This document shows, in pieces, positions 36,201-48,803 of a stretch of 64,000 bases of DNA. The notes beneath the pieces are model-generated. The model saw only the letters and a list, made by a program, of their open reading frames with translations, was not told the origin of the DNA and searched no databases. This stretch comes from Oxytricha trifallax. Taxonomy: Eukaryota > Ciliophora > Spirotrichea > Sporadotrichida > Oxytrichidae. The stretch covers positions 20,731-84,730 of the forward strand of contig ARYC01001216.1 of NCBI GenBank assembly GCA_000711775.1, given 5' to 3'. The translations under genes were made by a program, and so were the position numbers. The number at the start of each line of letters is the position of its first letter. Within the stretch, counting starts at the first letter, position 1.

Positions 36201-39200
36201 GACCACAGTAAACTCCATAATTTTCCCTTAAACCCTCACTTAAATGGTTTTAATGTAAAGTTAATCTTCTATATTAAAAATACTATGTTTATACTGCTTC
36301 ACAAGGTTGATTATTGTTATTATATTGAGAATTATCGTTTAACTCTAATTTAAGTACTTGTGTTAACATCACCTAGGAATTATCTTCCTGCATCTATACA
36401 TCACCAGAATCCTATAAATACCTATAATTTATTAATAAAATATAAAATTAATGATTCAAAAAATCCTTAGCTGCTTAGTTTTATGATGAGCCTGATTGAT
36501 ATGAAAATTCTTAATAGTACACTTATCCCTCTGTGGAACTCACAAAGATTATAATTAATAATTGTATTCTTAATCCAGATTATTGGGGAATATATCTTAT
36601 AAAAAGATATAAGAATTAACAAAAAAATTAAAGATAAGTGATTATTAGGTCTAGTTCAATACATCGATTGTTTATTGTTAGCCAAATGTGAAATCTGTAA
36701 TAAATCCACTGAATATTTAAATAAATATATTTCAATCTAATTATTTTAAATATCATGAAATTATGAGTAGGTGAGATGTTATCTTTGGCCAAATCGAATA
36801 CCTTAACGAATTCTCTAGTGGCTACTGCTAGCATGGTTTTTGAGTTTGGAAGCCATCTTATGTTTAAGATTTTTAAATCATTCTACAGCACTTCAAGCAT
36901 CAGATCAATGAATATATGAATAGAAAGTTATTCTATTTTAAATTCGTACATTGAAATTAACTGTTACTATACTATTTTAAATTAAAATTTGGTTTATAAA
37001 TTAATTTATAAAACAAATCAACAGAGAGCTTAGACTGAACTCTTGTTAAGCCAGCTGCAATTTGCTAACCAGCTTTGGCAAGTGTAAGCACCTCAACCTT
37101 ATTAATACCAGCCACTGCCAAGAAGTTAGGATATTCTGGGTTAAACTTCAAATGCATGGGATTGAAGTTGAGTTTGCTGTATGTCTCAATCTTATGAATA
37201 GCCTGGCCTTCTTTTGCTTCGAAAGTGAAAGTGTCGTTTTAAGAGGATGCGGTAGATTGGAGAGCATCTTCGAAAAGTTGAGAACTTGGGTAAAATACTA
37301 TGTCTTGGTCGCCCTGACAGATTGCTACTAAGCCGTCCTAATTGGAATCAATCACTTTAGGGAGGTTTAAGTTTAAAAATGATAAAATAATCCACTCCCA
37401 TTAGTCTATAAAAAATCAATAAAAAGTTAGACTTAATAGCTGCCTTTGATTGTTCAGAGAACTTATGATTGAAAATGTTATCTTTGAAAGTCTTCTTTAG
37501 AGTTGTAAGATCTGTAGTAAGTTTCACTGTTAATTTTTATTGCTAAATCATGGTCTAGCCTCTGACTGGTGATGAATTTAATTTTAACTAAAATTTAAGT
37601 AACCCCAAAATAGTTACCTCTATTTTATGAAACTGAACTCATAATTTCGTCTTACTAACTGGACAGCTCTTACTAGTGCACAGCGAGTTGCTCTTCAATA
37701 TTAGTCATCAACTATTTGAATATTTCATCAAAGTGTGCCTACTCACTTCTTAGAATCTCCCTGATATCTTGCACCAAACTCAAGTCCTCCATCTCCTAGT
37801 TTTACTCTGACTTACTTTCTTCTTAGTTGAGTAGACTTCCCGTGGTAATCTATATTTTACCAGCTTCGGTGAGGTTGAAATTTTAGGAATGCAGAGGTGT
37901 GACAGAGTCTGACTCTGAAAATGGGTCTTCCAGGGGATTTATCATTGAAAGTTGAGAGATTGAAGACTATGAGTCTTTTCTCTGTAATCCTACTGGAGCT
38001 AAAAAAGTAAAAAAGATAATAGACAATTATAGATCTTTCATTTCTTCTCTTGGCATAAATCCATCTCCTCTTCCAAATCCTCTAGGTGCTTAAATTTGAT
38101 TAATCAGCCTACTATATATAATATTTTAAGGAGGTGGTTGAAGCAATTTAGAAAAATAAATGTAAATGATTATTTTGAAATGAAAAATGATAAATTATAC
38201 AAGTATATGAAGAGTATTCTTCATAATGAATTTCTAAGCACAGCTATATTGTTTTTCAAATATTCCTTTTATCATGAGCCAACTCTATGAATTATCCAAG
38301 TTTACCTCAATAGCAATTGATCTCTTCTAAAGTCTCTCTTTATGATTCTATGAATCTTTCTAGAATGTAAAAATATAAGATATATGTATATTTAACTTAC
38401 AAATTTTGTTGAATAACCAGCCATCAGATGACTACTATTAAAACAATTATTAATATATAATCTATAAGTTTTGTATCTAAATTCTCTGTGTTATTTTTCG
38501 TTAATCTATCTCCAACTCCACCAATACCGAAACCAGCAGCTCCTTGTCCTTCACTGTTTCTAATCAAAGAGACTATTTTATTGACACTCTTGAGTCCTCT
38601 GAGGTGGCGGTCATCACCTAAATCAACAATATCGTGGTCGTTGTTATCGTCATCCTCATCATCATCATCTTCTGAACTTTCGTCATCCATGAAGTTGAAT
38701 TGGCCAGGTAGTCTTCTAAATTCATTTGGATTATAAATATTTATTATATGATATTCATGCCATATAACTAAATTCATACTTTTCCTATTGTTACATTATA
38801 AATCCTAGAATAATTGATATAAAATATCTAATTCTGAATAATTCCTTAATAATAAAGTAAATTCTTCTTTAAAGTCCAGACTTTTGGAATTAATCAAATT
38901 TAATAAAATCCTTTTTAGTAAGTTAAAGATTGCATAATTTCATCAAGATTTATCCTAAATATCTATTAAGTGTTTATAGGAGATTTATTTAACAGTTTAA
39001 TATAACTTATGTTATGCCTGTTTTTTTAAAGAAATAACCCAAAATATATAAATTCTGCTAACATAATTGGAATAATAATTAAATAAATCTTTGTCATTTC
39101 AATTTTTTCGGGTATTAAAGTGTTATTAATTTGGAGCAGCACCTTATGGGCCACCACCATATCTGCTAAAGAGTGAGCCACCTTCGTTTAATGGCTTCTC

Positions 39201-42200
39201 GAATATGTTATATATTTATAATACTTTTATTAGATTTATTAAATATGCCACCAAATTATTAGAGTATTTTATTAGCTTGCAACTCTTCCTCCAATTCATC
39301 TAATGCTTAATAAGGTGGTATAAGGCCTGAAGATGCTTCGAATTCATAAATAATATTCATATACAAAAATTAATAAATGACAAAATTCAAGTCTTTGTTA
39401 TTGGAATTACTCCAAGAAAGATCTGGGCTCTTATCTATCACGGCCTGGAGCGGCAGATGGCTTACTTCCTCCCAATATATTTGAGAACAGTTATGATGCA
39501 TGCTGATTTATTTAAAATTTTATGAATTAAAAACTGATTGAAGCTGGATTCATAACTTGGGGGCTACATCATGTTAACTGGATCTTAGTTTTTCCTGCTT
39601 CTCTTGTGAGAACGCTTGCTCTGTGATTCTGGAGCAGCTTCCTTAAATATTTTTCATATGTATTTAATTACAAATTATAAAATCCTTGGGTTTTTCCTCT
39701 ACAGGCACCTTCATACTGGCGCATTTCCCACTGTCTCCGCAGTCACAGAAGAAATTGCTCTTTCTCGAGTACACAACTTAATGACCCTTGTGGCACTTTC
39801 TAGCGCACACTGCACAGCACCCACTACTGCCTGTCAAATTGCAGGTGTAGCAGAAATACCAATGTTAATTTGAGAAATTCTTTCCAGTTTGAGTGTAAGT
39901 GCACACGTCTGAGGGCTTCTCCATGTATTTTTGAGAAGTCTTTGGGTCTTCCTTGTTCACGTCGTCTTGCTTGTAACCTTCGATTGTGTCGTCTTGGATT
40001 TCATTTGGTTTTCTTAGGAGTTGCTGGGAGCTAGAGAGCTTCTCCAGGTCTTATAAACTTTCATCGTTTTGCTTTTGTTCCAACTAAAGAGCACTTAATA
40101 TTTATGAATTAGTATAAGTTATTAAAGTAATAGTTTAATTACTTATCTTACAAAGAGCTTGCTTCTTTTTCTACTATTTAGCTGTTTGATCTTACTAATG
40201 TTTCTTTCTCAACTCCTAGATTTATTAAATACTATATCTCAGCTTTTATACAAATTGACTTATCATATTTTATTATTCAACAGTTATTATTTAATCATAA
40301 AGATATAAACATTAATTTGATTAATATATAATAATGAGCTTTGAGTCACCTTGTTTAGAGTATTTCTAAAGACCAAGTTGGCATAATAAATCCAAAATTA
40401 GCAGTTTAGTGGGTGACTACTTGAGTGTAGATAAACACAAGATGTTCTTTTAAATGAATTTCATGAGGCTTGTGTTGTCGTCAAACACTATCAATGCCAA
40501 ATCGATGATGTCTTACTTTTCATAAAATCATAGTGATTTACATATATATATAAAACAAGATGATATTAACCAAGAACTAACTGTTTCTATTGGTGGATGT
40601 TCTCACAGTACCAGCAAGCATTTAACTGAATTTAGCTCTTAGTTATTACTATTAATCTTGATTCTAGTTCTCGATATTGTTCGATTAAATTACTATCATA
40701 TATATGTTCAGTTATTACCAAATTTATTAGTAATTCAACTTATTTACCCCTATAATATCACCCTAATTGAATAAAGTACTAAGAAGTTTCTTTAAATTAG
40801 GCAAGCTGTCTAACTCAATTAATTAAGCGACATAATTATTGAGATTTTCTTAAGTGAGAATGGCTTGTTTAATGGCGGCAGAAAGTTGCTGATTTTCTTG
40901 GGGTTTATCTTTCTCCAGAGCTATTAAATCACAGATGAAATTTATCAATTTAGAAGCAACTGAATCAAGTTATATATACTTTATTTAAGTAATACTTAGA
41001 CATTAAATCTTAAATGTATATTCAAAAGTAAAATACAATGCAAATAGAGTTGTTCAAAATTACTCAATTAATTTAATTCATTAATTTATGTAAGTTATAG
41101 GGAGCTTTTCTTTGAAGTTTCATCACTCATAACTTAATCTTTATCATCTTTCTTGAGAAGGCCTTTGCTCAGCATTACCTTTTCTTTGTAGGTGAGTTGT
41201 TTCTTATTGGCAACTAAAAATATATATTATAAATTTTCATAAAATATATATATAAACTGTTGGTTGAGATTGGGACTATGCCTTATTATTGTTGCCAAAT
41301 GCAATTGTCATTTACATTCCTCCTTTCTTTTCATTGATCTCCATTTCATTTTAAATATATATTTTTTTATATATCATAAAACTAAACAATAATTATGAAA
41401 AATATCTTTGTCATCTTAAGGTAATTTGAAACTGAGTTCTATTTGCCTGATAGTGTAATTAAAATTCAAAAATATTAAGAAATATATATTGAAGATATCT
41501 TAAAAAACTTTTTTAGGATTATATGATTAAAACATCATTTAATATTATAATAATATCCAAATATAAAATAAAAAACCTTAATAAATATTTACTGTTTATA
41601 ATCCCAGAGAGTTTGTATAACATTTTGATTTTAGTTCTACGATTAGAATGCTAACTCAGTAAACTATTGAGTATTACTTGATTATGTGAAGTATTCATGC
41701 AATTGCTTTCTCTCCTCTATACTTGAATAATTGGCTGCTGCAAATACATAAGTGAGTTCTGACTACATGCAAGACATAAATTTCTTGACATCTTTCGTAG
41801 ACTCTTATTCCTTCTCGTTTTGTTAAAGAAGCTTGAATAAGAAATCGTTGGTTGCGAAGAGTGTGTTCATAGAGATGTGTAACTGTTTAAATTTACTGTA
41901 ATCAGCTTGATTTGTCTGTTTTTACTTAGATTATGTGATAAGTTTATCTAAGAAAGCACTGTTCAACAAATTTGTAGTGTCTAGATAGAGCAATTAAGGA
42001 GATTCATTTGAGATTTTCAAAAGCTATGTTGAAATGTTATTTACCACATCTAGCTCTTTTTCGACTTCCTTAAGTGCAAGAAGTTTAGAAAGGTTATTCC
42101 ACAGTGATTTTAAGAGGATGTTGATTGACACATATTCCTGATAAGTGGATGTTTACGAGAAACAATGTTGGAAGAAGATTTCGTCAAAGTCTTGCTTCAA

Positions 42201-44935
42201 TTAGGAACTGATTTACTTTGCTAATAGCTGAGAGTCTATCAATAAACTCACAAATTTGTTATCTTCAGAGTTCAAGCTCTTAAACTGGGATTAGATTCTT
42301 CCTCTAATCTTCGAGTTGTTTAGCAAGATATACTGGTTTATTAAGTTCATAAATTAACTGTCTAATCTATTTTATTGCAAGCTTTCTGGGATATTACTGG
42401 GAGAAAGTAAAAGCAAAAAATGTATTTTAATTGATTTACAAATTTTTTACGAAAGTGTTTTTATAATCTTAGGTATTACCTCTTAATTATCCTTAAATAG
42501 ATTTTGAAGGAAAATTTATAAGAATATAAGTCAAAAATGCCAATAAATAGTTCTAAAAATAATTTATCACAAGAATTACTAATCATCAACTCAAATATTA
42601 TTATGTAAAAAGTATCTATTATTGTATGATTCTCTCTCAATATTAATGAAAGGCTTTAGCAACTTAATCTATAGATTTAATGATCTGTTTGATAGTTTAG
42701 TTATGACATCAAGCTAGTCATATAACACTTTTGTCCCTTCCTCAGGCATGGAATTAGTAATCTCAACCATAGTTTTAAGGTTTTCAGTTGCTTCATTGAA
42801 AGTAAAGTTTAACTTGGCATGAGTCAGAGTGGAAGTTATATCATTATTTAGATTTGCAATCAGTTAATCAGTAGTTAAGCTATGATTAAAAATAATAAAA
42901 ATTCAAATGAGTTTAAGTTATATCTTGATGATAGATTTTATTGATTGTCTTGAGAATATGTTGAGCTTTCTCTTGTAATTTATCGCTCTTAGTGCCATGT
43001 AAATAGTTATTTTAAACTATCTCAATCATTTTCTGAATGCTAATGTGGTTTCTCAATATTTCAAGCATTTCAAGGTCATATTAATCCTTATTATTTTTCA
43101 TGCTCTCTAATGATTAGTCTATCTAATCTTTGTAGGTGTCTAATTAACTTTATGTTGACTCATCACCGTGCATTTTAGTCAAGAATTAAAAAAGAACACT
43201 CTTGAATTAAGCCTAAATAACTTTCTGATTTGTTAATAGCAATTCCAAAAAGTGAAGGATTTGAACGAAATGAGTTGAATTGCTTTGTAGTTAAGGAACG
43301 ATGAATCCTTAAATAAGGTCATTCTTCACAGTTTTAAGTTCATTAACTGGATCTAAAAGGACAAGAGATGCAATTATGAGTAGGAACTTCTTGAAGTTAG
43401 TTTGATTGTTATAAAGATCAGCAGTTTACTTGACTGGGGTCTTCTTGATGTTCCACTTTTCTTAGGAAGTGATTAGATCTCAAATATAATACAAAAAAAC
43501 ATAAAAGAATATCTCTGAGAATGTAAATATAATGAGCTTGATTTTTCATCAGGATCATAAGTTTTATGAGGAAAGTAGTGGCAACGTTTGATTAAGTGAT
43601 GTTATCAAGCTGTTTGCTAATAATTTGCTGAATAGCTTTTAGAGATTACTCAGAGAAAACAAAGCTAGACTTAGTAAAGTTACTAAGCACTCCATAGATC
43701 AAGCGAGATGCAACAGCCTATGAATGGCTAAATATATCAAATAGATTCTTAAGGACCTTCTTAGATAAGTTCACTTGACTGTTTAACTTCATCTACTAGT
43801 TTGTAAAGTCAGTTGAGATAACGGATAAGAAACTTAAACTGCTCTTTAACAACTGATCTTCATTGCACTTGAAGGCTTCCTAGATATCATAAGCAGTCAG
43901 GTTTGTAACTTTAACTTGCTTGACTGAAGTATCAATCTATTGCTTCTGCTCTTCCTCTTTGTTTTCTTAAGTCTCCTGTGAAGTGGAAACCTGTTCTTTC
44001 TTTATTTGACCTCTTGTCCTCACGCTGGATGCTGGTTGAGATTGAGAAAGGGGAGGCTTCTAGCTTTTATCTGGTTTAGTTGCTGATTTTTGAGTCTCCT
44101 TTGGTTGTGAAATTTGCTTGACCTTCACTTAGCCAAGAATCTTTTAAGCTTTAATAAGGTTTGTTGCTTAGATAACGAATGATTCTTAAATTTCAATTGA
44201 AAGGGTGGCTTTTTAAGATTCATATTACTCAACAAGAATTCTGAGAATGCTGTTGATCAAGGAAAGCAATAAAAATTAAAGAAAATTAAATTTTATCTAT
44301 AATCAATGAAATGTATAGTGAATGGGGCTTTAACGTCCTTGTTTAGCTTTGTTTAACTTCTAGTTACTTAAAGTATGTATTTAAAGTTTTATTAATCTTG
44401 AACAAACTTATTGAATTCTTTATTGCTTGTAATATCTTGACTTCTAATTGCAATTTCGAGTAGCTTTGCTAAAGTTATAGCAAATTCTTTAATTTTGTCA
44501 GACTTAACATGATTTAAAGCTTCAATACCTGACTCCTCTGCAACACTATCTATTTGCATATCGCTTTAAGACTCTTGTAAAAGCAATTTTAAGCAGTTTT
44601 GAGTATCTTGGATAAGCTAAAAGATGTCAGTTTGTATGAACTAGGCCAGTGATTGATTCTTCAAAAGGTATGGTGCTAAATTGTGACAGAGTTGAGAAAT
44701 TAGAGAAGTGTCAATTAACACGCGAGATTCGTAATCATCTTTACTTGCTAATGAACCCACTAAAATGTTAATTGCTGATGTCAACAAATCATGGATCTTT
44801 AACAAAGTCATATGAGGTGCATAATTATTCAGCAAATCTAGTTGTTAAAATACAAAACTATAAATACGATTTAAATAAGAAGAATCTTAAATTATTAATT
44901 CAAAATTATTATACTCCTGCGTCATCTTTAACCAT
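21217..44935 (-). CDS. UBR4: UBR4/BIG-type giant E3 ubiquitin ligase locus
   Basis: A 23.7-kb locus in collinear order. About 44.9-40.0 kb: HEAT-like N-terminus. 39.9-39.7 kb: UBR box with the full Cys/His set (CTYTQTGK, HWYFCYTC, CCAVCARKCHKGH, FFCDCG) for N-degrons. 38.8-35.6 kb: propeller-like strands including AVATREFVKVFDLAKD. 35.5-31.7 kb: helical. 30.6-29.6 kb: beta-sandwich, then the UBR4 zinc motif (CPRCGKG, CNSCGEN, CTFCRNINYEQ). 29.5-28.5 kb: helices with CFSCIQENL. 25.0-21.2 kb: C-terminal E3 module with hemiRING (CIVCQDGY near 22.6 kb, HFLCH, TKCN). Stop is TGA at 21217-21219. Animal UBR4 is about 5200 residues; this is similar. Blocks at about 25.0-28.5 and 30.64-31.72 kb are not UBR4. 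Start Met at 44935 is uncertain. Confidence 0.9.
25069..25495 (+). CDS. Possible small gene, divergent from UBR4 end
   Basis: Opens with MAGGMNNQINQGLIYPLSFE, a plausible conserved-looking start, reaches a canonical GTAAGT donor at about 25183 and can continue after an AG at about 25240 to an Asp/Lys-rich tail (KDDDDDKDENDDKK) and TGA. Another coding-looking stretch (EAHLDNVDEKCLPQLN) follows at about 25510-25650 in a different frame. No family recognised. It might be a real short gene or germline-only debris. Confidence 0.33.
25865..26275. mobile_element. 411-bp foldback element
   Basis: Arms of about 190 bp, nearly perfect reverse complements, begin and end with GTAGGATTACATTTG and its complement. 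They surround a spacer of about 31 nt (26055-26085). A few mismatches separate the arms. Unlike most of the region, the arm interior is GC-richer (GGCGGTACCCCTCTATCACA). No convincing target duplication: the left flank ends ATATA, the right starts AATATTA. No coding capacity. Confidence 0.75.
26450..26700 (+). other. Weak coding-like stretch
   Basis: MHPKKEKKIKDKSLQNYDNE at 26472 runs to a GTAAGT donor near 26560, and GRDYNNCHEWVLDYIF follows an AG at about 26620. Two short exons with plausible composition but no recognised family and no clear end. Low confidence. Confidence 0.2.
27417..28275 (+). pseudogene. Decayed Cys-rich gene with in-frame TGA
   Basis: Several coding-like blocks on the plus strand in shifting frames: MVYNCTISDCYYDGEKKNYI, then YKLCFLCGLIKQQCDHFFC, then CILAQTCQEWKRFP with GMGLCLLCVRQE, an in-frame TGA, and GQQAVYKFRQSLNVIMRPM followed by a charged helical end. 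Paired cysteines (CFLC, CLLC) suggest a zinc-binding protein. At least two frame changes lack introns or pointer repeats that I can find. Because TGA is the working stop elsewhere in this window, this copy looks broken. It lies wholly inside the UBR4 gap. A minus-strand frame over 27790-27978 is probably a shadow. Confidence 0.4.
31205..31715. mobile_element. 511-bp TIR element, 8-bp TSD (family copy 2)
   Basis: Same terminal sequence as the element at 5844-6337: a G run, then AAAGTTTCCTGCAC with a second AGTTTCCTGCAC unit inside, and the reverse complement plus eight C at the other end. An exact 8-bp duplication AAATAATT flanks it (31197-31204 and 31716-31723). Interiors are alignable in opposite orientation to copy 1. 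It sits between two coding segments of UBR4, so it must be removed in the functional gene. Confidence 0.85.
36712..36748. other. IES, 37 bp, pointer ATATT, inside UBR4
   Basis: On the coding strand ATATT flanks a 32-nt AT-rich segment. Deleting it with one repeat joins ISPTHNFMIF to SGFITDFTFG in frame, matching the UBR4 pattern in which SPT is followed by an aromatic strand and a D-x-TF strand. There is no GT within the segment, so splicing cannot explain it. Confidence 0.8.
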
Positions 44936-45689
44936 TTAAGACAAAAATAAAACCTTTTTTACAATGTTACCAAAAATTTCAAAAAGTTTCTCTAGCTTTT
45001 CATTACTACGGAAAGTTTCAGCATCTATTCAAGTTGATAGTTAGAATTAAGGAGATTTTTACAAATCGCATTCTACCGCAGATCTCTTCACCGAAAGTGA
45101 CGTAATCAACCACTCTCAGAAAACAATGAAAGATCAACATCTTTATTAAATCTAACAAAATGTATTAACTACATGGAAAATATATATATGAATAATTTTT
45201 ATTTAGATTCTTCTCATGAGAAAGTTTTCCTGCAATCGAAATTTAATAAAATTATAAAAATATTATATTGATAAATTTATGCCTCTTAAAAAATTGTTAT
45301 TTCGATTTTGTCATCTATAGTTAGTTAGTTAGGAACTTGAGTTAAATTGATTTTGTCATGTATATTTTAATCAACACTACAAAAAAAATGATAGCTTAAC
45401 TTTTTAAGTAAAGTTACTTAAGAGATTTCTTACAAAAAAAACAAAAATATATTAACACATTATAATAAATTTTTTTTGGATTATTAGCAATTTATTTTGA
45501 AATTTAATTTGAATTAAGGATATTAAATTTAAGTCAAGAATATTATTTAGTAAAAGAAATAATTCTTGGATTTAATAAAATCCCCTAGAATACTTTGCAT
45601 AGCAATTTTATTTATCTAAACTACACAGTAATCAACATTAAACGATGGTTAAAACTTATGCAAATCATTCAGCTAAAGCTAAGTTCAAG
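44936..45689. other. Intergenic between UBR4 and permease
   Basis: AT-rich, divergent 5' flanks of the UBR4 locus (minus) and the permease gene (plus). An exon carrying the permease start may be hidden here, but none could be defined. Nothing else seen. Mirrored at 62523-63276. Confidence 0.4.
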
Positions 45690-47252
45690 AGACAGGCCAG
45701 CTATCTGTGTTTTAAACATCCTTGGCAATAATAAGCACGATTATTGGAGGTGGTATAGTATCACTCCCCTACGCCTTTGCAAGTGCTGGAGTTCAAGTTG
45801 GAATCATGGTTCATGTATTTTCTGTCAGCCTAATGTTTTGCTCAATTTGGTTCTGCCTCAAAGCCAAAGACTTTTTGGGATACGAGTAAGATAAAGAGAT
45901 TTGTCTTGAATTTATTAATTTAGATCCTTTTCAGAAATAGCCTATATTTGTCTAGGGAGATCATCAGTTTTTCTCATAAATATCTTGATTGCTTTTTGTA
46001 TTACTGGAGTCATTACTCTTTATATGAGTAAGTAAAATTAGCATCCAATACTTAAAATATCTTCTAGTTCTCTTCTCAAATATCTCCATATCTATTTTTG
46101 GAAACATGATTGAAGATACCTCAAGCTTCTGGTTCGCCATGCTAAATTCAAAGATATTTTACATCAGTTTCTTATTTTTTTTCATGCTCCCACATATCCT
46201 AAAGCGAAAAATAGATGAACTTAAATTTAACAGCTATCTTTTATTCATCGGAGTTTTGCTTTTGATATCAACTTTCTCATATAAAGCATTCTTAAATGAA
46301 TTTGGAAATAAGAATTAAGAAAGCACTGACGAGCCAACGACTAAATTTGTTAAGTTGGAGGAATTTGATTTTGGAAAACTGATGGATGCATTTAATATAG
46401 TTATCGCATCATATGGATTTGTGATAAACTTTTTTCCCATTTACTCGTAAGTTCAGTTTTACTAAAAATATCATTTTATAGGACTATGAAAGTCAGATCC
46501 AACAAAAAAGGTTTCTTTGCAGTTTTAATCGCATTAGCCTTTTGTTTTCTTACCTATATAAGCTTCTCATTAATGGCTTATGATATTTATGGCAAAGACA
46601 TAAATCCAAACATTTTTGAGAACATCAAACAAGAAAAAGATTTCATATCTGTTAGTCTTAGATTGATATTCTTGCTAATATTCTTGTGTAATATCCCTTT
46701 TGTGTTTTTCCCTGGAAAAGAATGCTTGATGACTTTTATTATGGAGATTAAAGAGCGAAGGGTTTCATCAAAACTTGAGAAATAAATTAATATGGATCTG
46801 TAGGTTTATGAGAAACTGATTGATGAAGAGGATAAAATGGTTTCCACTGGTAGAAATAGCGATATTTTTTATTAAATCAGCAACTTTGAAGAGGTAAAAA
46901 CTACTTAAAATAATGAAGAAATAGCTTCTCAACTCACACCAAGATAAGAATAAAGCAAAAGACAACTGAAATTAGCAATAAAATTTACTACTCTGTTGTT
47001 ATTTTGATGTTTGTAACACAGTGCATTTTGGCTTCAGTTATAACAGACCTAACCCTGATATTTGGCATAATTTCTGCATTTGCAGAATCAACTGTGAGTT
47101 TCGTATTTCCAGGACTATTTTTCATACTTGGAGCGAGATTCGCAAAAGTTAAAGTGCCGCTCTACTAACTTTTACTTGCTGGTGCTTTTTCATTATTCGG
47201 AGTACTTTACTTCTTCATTTCCAACTATTTCAATTTAATGAAGGTTTTATGA
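45690..47252 (+). CDS. Amino-acid permease, AAAP family (left copy)
   Basis: Proton-coupled amino-acid/auxin permease type transporter. The first helix has the family signature: SVFQTSLAIISTIIGGGIVS followed by LPYAFASAG. Further helices are IMVHVFSVSLMFCSIWF, FLINILIAFCITGVITLYM, FYISFLFFFMLP, YLLFIGVLLLIS, FAVLIALAFCFLTYISFSLM, LRLIFLLIFLCNIPFVFF and, after a charged cytoplasmic insert (MVSTGRNSD and neighbours), three more at the C-terminus (VFPGLFFILGARFAKV). Introns: about 45890-45937, 46028-46068 and 46449-46480. Stop is TGA at 47250-47252. The start codon is unresolved: no Met is in frame ahead of the first helix, so a short upstream exon or IES junction is missing. Substrate unknown. 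Confidence 0.78.
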
Positions 47253-47585
47253 ACATAAATTTAATGACAAAACAGATTAATAACTTGAAGTATGATAGAA
47301 GAATAACTACCAAAAATCACAGTTAAGAATTGTGTTTTTGAAATCAATATTCAAAACATACTGCTTCAATTTTAACTATAGCACAAATATATACTTAGAC
47401 TACATTTTTCAATTATTTTTAAAACTGTTTACTTTCATCAAATTTATAAGAAAATGGATATAATAGGAATATCTGAGTCAGATAACTTAAATATCTTAGA
47501 TAAATCATAATTTATTATTAAGTTTTAATTTTTCTGTATAATTCAAATAAATGAAGGTATGTGGTTTTAAATTGTTATATATGAC

Positions 47586-48797
47586 TGTTCTGACCGAGAC
47601 CCCCCCTCCTACCCCCTCCCCCAACGCTTAACGCCCCCCCTCCCCCAACCGCCTACCTCCCCCCAACGCTTTTATATGAATTTTTTTATAGCATATTCAA
47701 ATCTTTTGCTATTTAGATAAATAATTTTTTCTAAAAATTTTAATGCTAGATATGAATAAATATATATTGACAATTCATTTCTTATTGTGTTAATTTACAT
47801 TCCAACATGCTTTTTACATTAAAAAATGATAAAATTTTTTAAAAAATATTATTTTCATTTTTTTCCAATATCTAATACGCGTCCGTCGAATTTTTTTTCG
47901 TACATGTCCCCACAGGAAAATACATTAAAACTAATTTAATTTGACTCTAATTTTTAAATTTCTCTTTACCAATTGGCTCAAGCTAAAATTTTATTTTATA
48001 ATTTCTTAATTCATTAAATACTTGACACATAACAAAATAACAATACCAATATCATGAAGATTTAAATTTTTATTTATTATTTCTATTTATATTTCCGAAT
48101 ACGATTCTTAATTAAAATATAAATAATTTTATAATTGTAAATCTAAATTAAAATTTAAAAAATAATAACTAATTAAGCAAATCTACAAATTTCATAGTTG
48201 AAATGATAACTTATTTTTTAAATTTTAATTTAGATTTACAATTATAAAATTATTTATATTTTAATTAAGAATCGTATTCGGAAATATAAATAGAAATAAT
48301 AAATAAAAATTTAAATCTTCATGATATTGGTATTGTTATTTTGTTATGTGTCAAGTATTTAATGAATTAAGAAATTATAAAATAAAATTTTAGCTTGAGC
48401 CAATTGGTAAAGAGAAATTTAAAAATTAGAGTCAAATTAAATTAGTTTTAATGTATTTTCCTGTGGGGACATGTACGAAAAAAAATTCGACGGACGCGTA
48501 TTAGATCTTGGAAAAAATGGAAATAATATTTTTTTAAAATTTGGAAAAGTTAAAAATTTTATCATTTTTTATATATAAAAAGAATGTGTGTTTACAAATG
48601 ATGTTATTATATTGATATTATATTAAACCAACTATGAGGTTATATATTTTCATTTACAATAGGATTTTTCATAATATAGAAGTTAGTTGATACAATAAAA
48701 ATTCATCTAAAAGCGTTGGGGGGAAGTAGGCGTTGGGGGAGGGGGGAGGTAAGCGTTTGGGGAGGAGGGGGGTAGTAGGGGGGTCTCGGTCAGAACA
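47586..48797. mobile_element. 1.21-kb GC-ended foldback element (left copy)
   Basis: Ends TGTTCTGACCGAGACC and its complement, flanked by 6-bp TATGAC (47580-47585 and 48798-48803). Inside each end is a block rich in C runs and CCCCAACGC units. The core is a near-perfect inverted repeat (about 320-bp arms) around a ~45-nt loop at about 48166-48210, so the whole element folds back on itself. No reading frame of note. It probably is a non-autonomous transposon; the family is not recognised. Confidence 0.8.
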
Positions 48798-48803
48798 TAT
48801 GAC

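Noticed and set aside
40333..40660. Plus-strand frame opening MSFESPCLEYFQ
   Set aside because: The minus strand over the same bases gives DLALIVFDDNTSLMKF and following helices continuous with the UBR4 N-terminal region, which fits the locus better.
45595..45894. 99-codon plus frame at the permease start
   Set aside because: The permease signature SLPYAFASAG is in another frame; this frame is a shadow.
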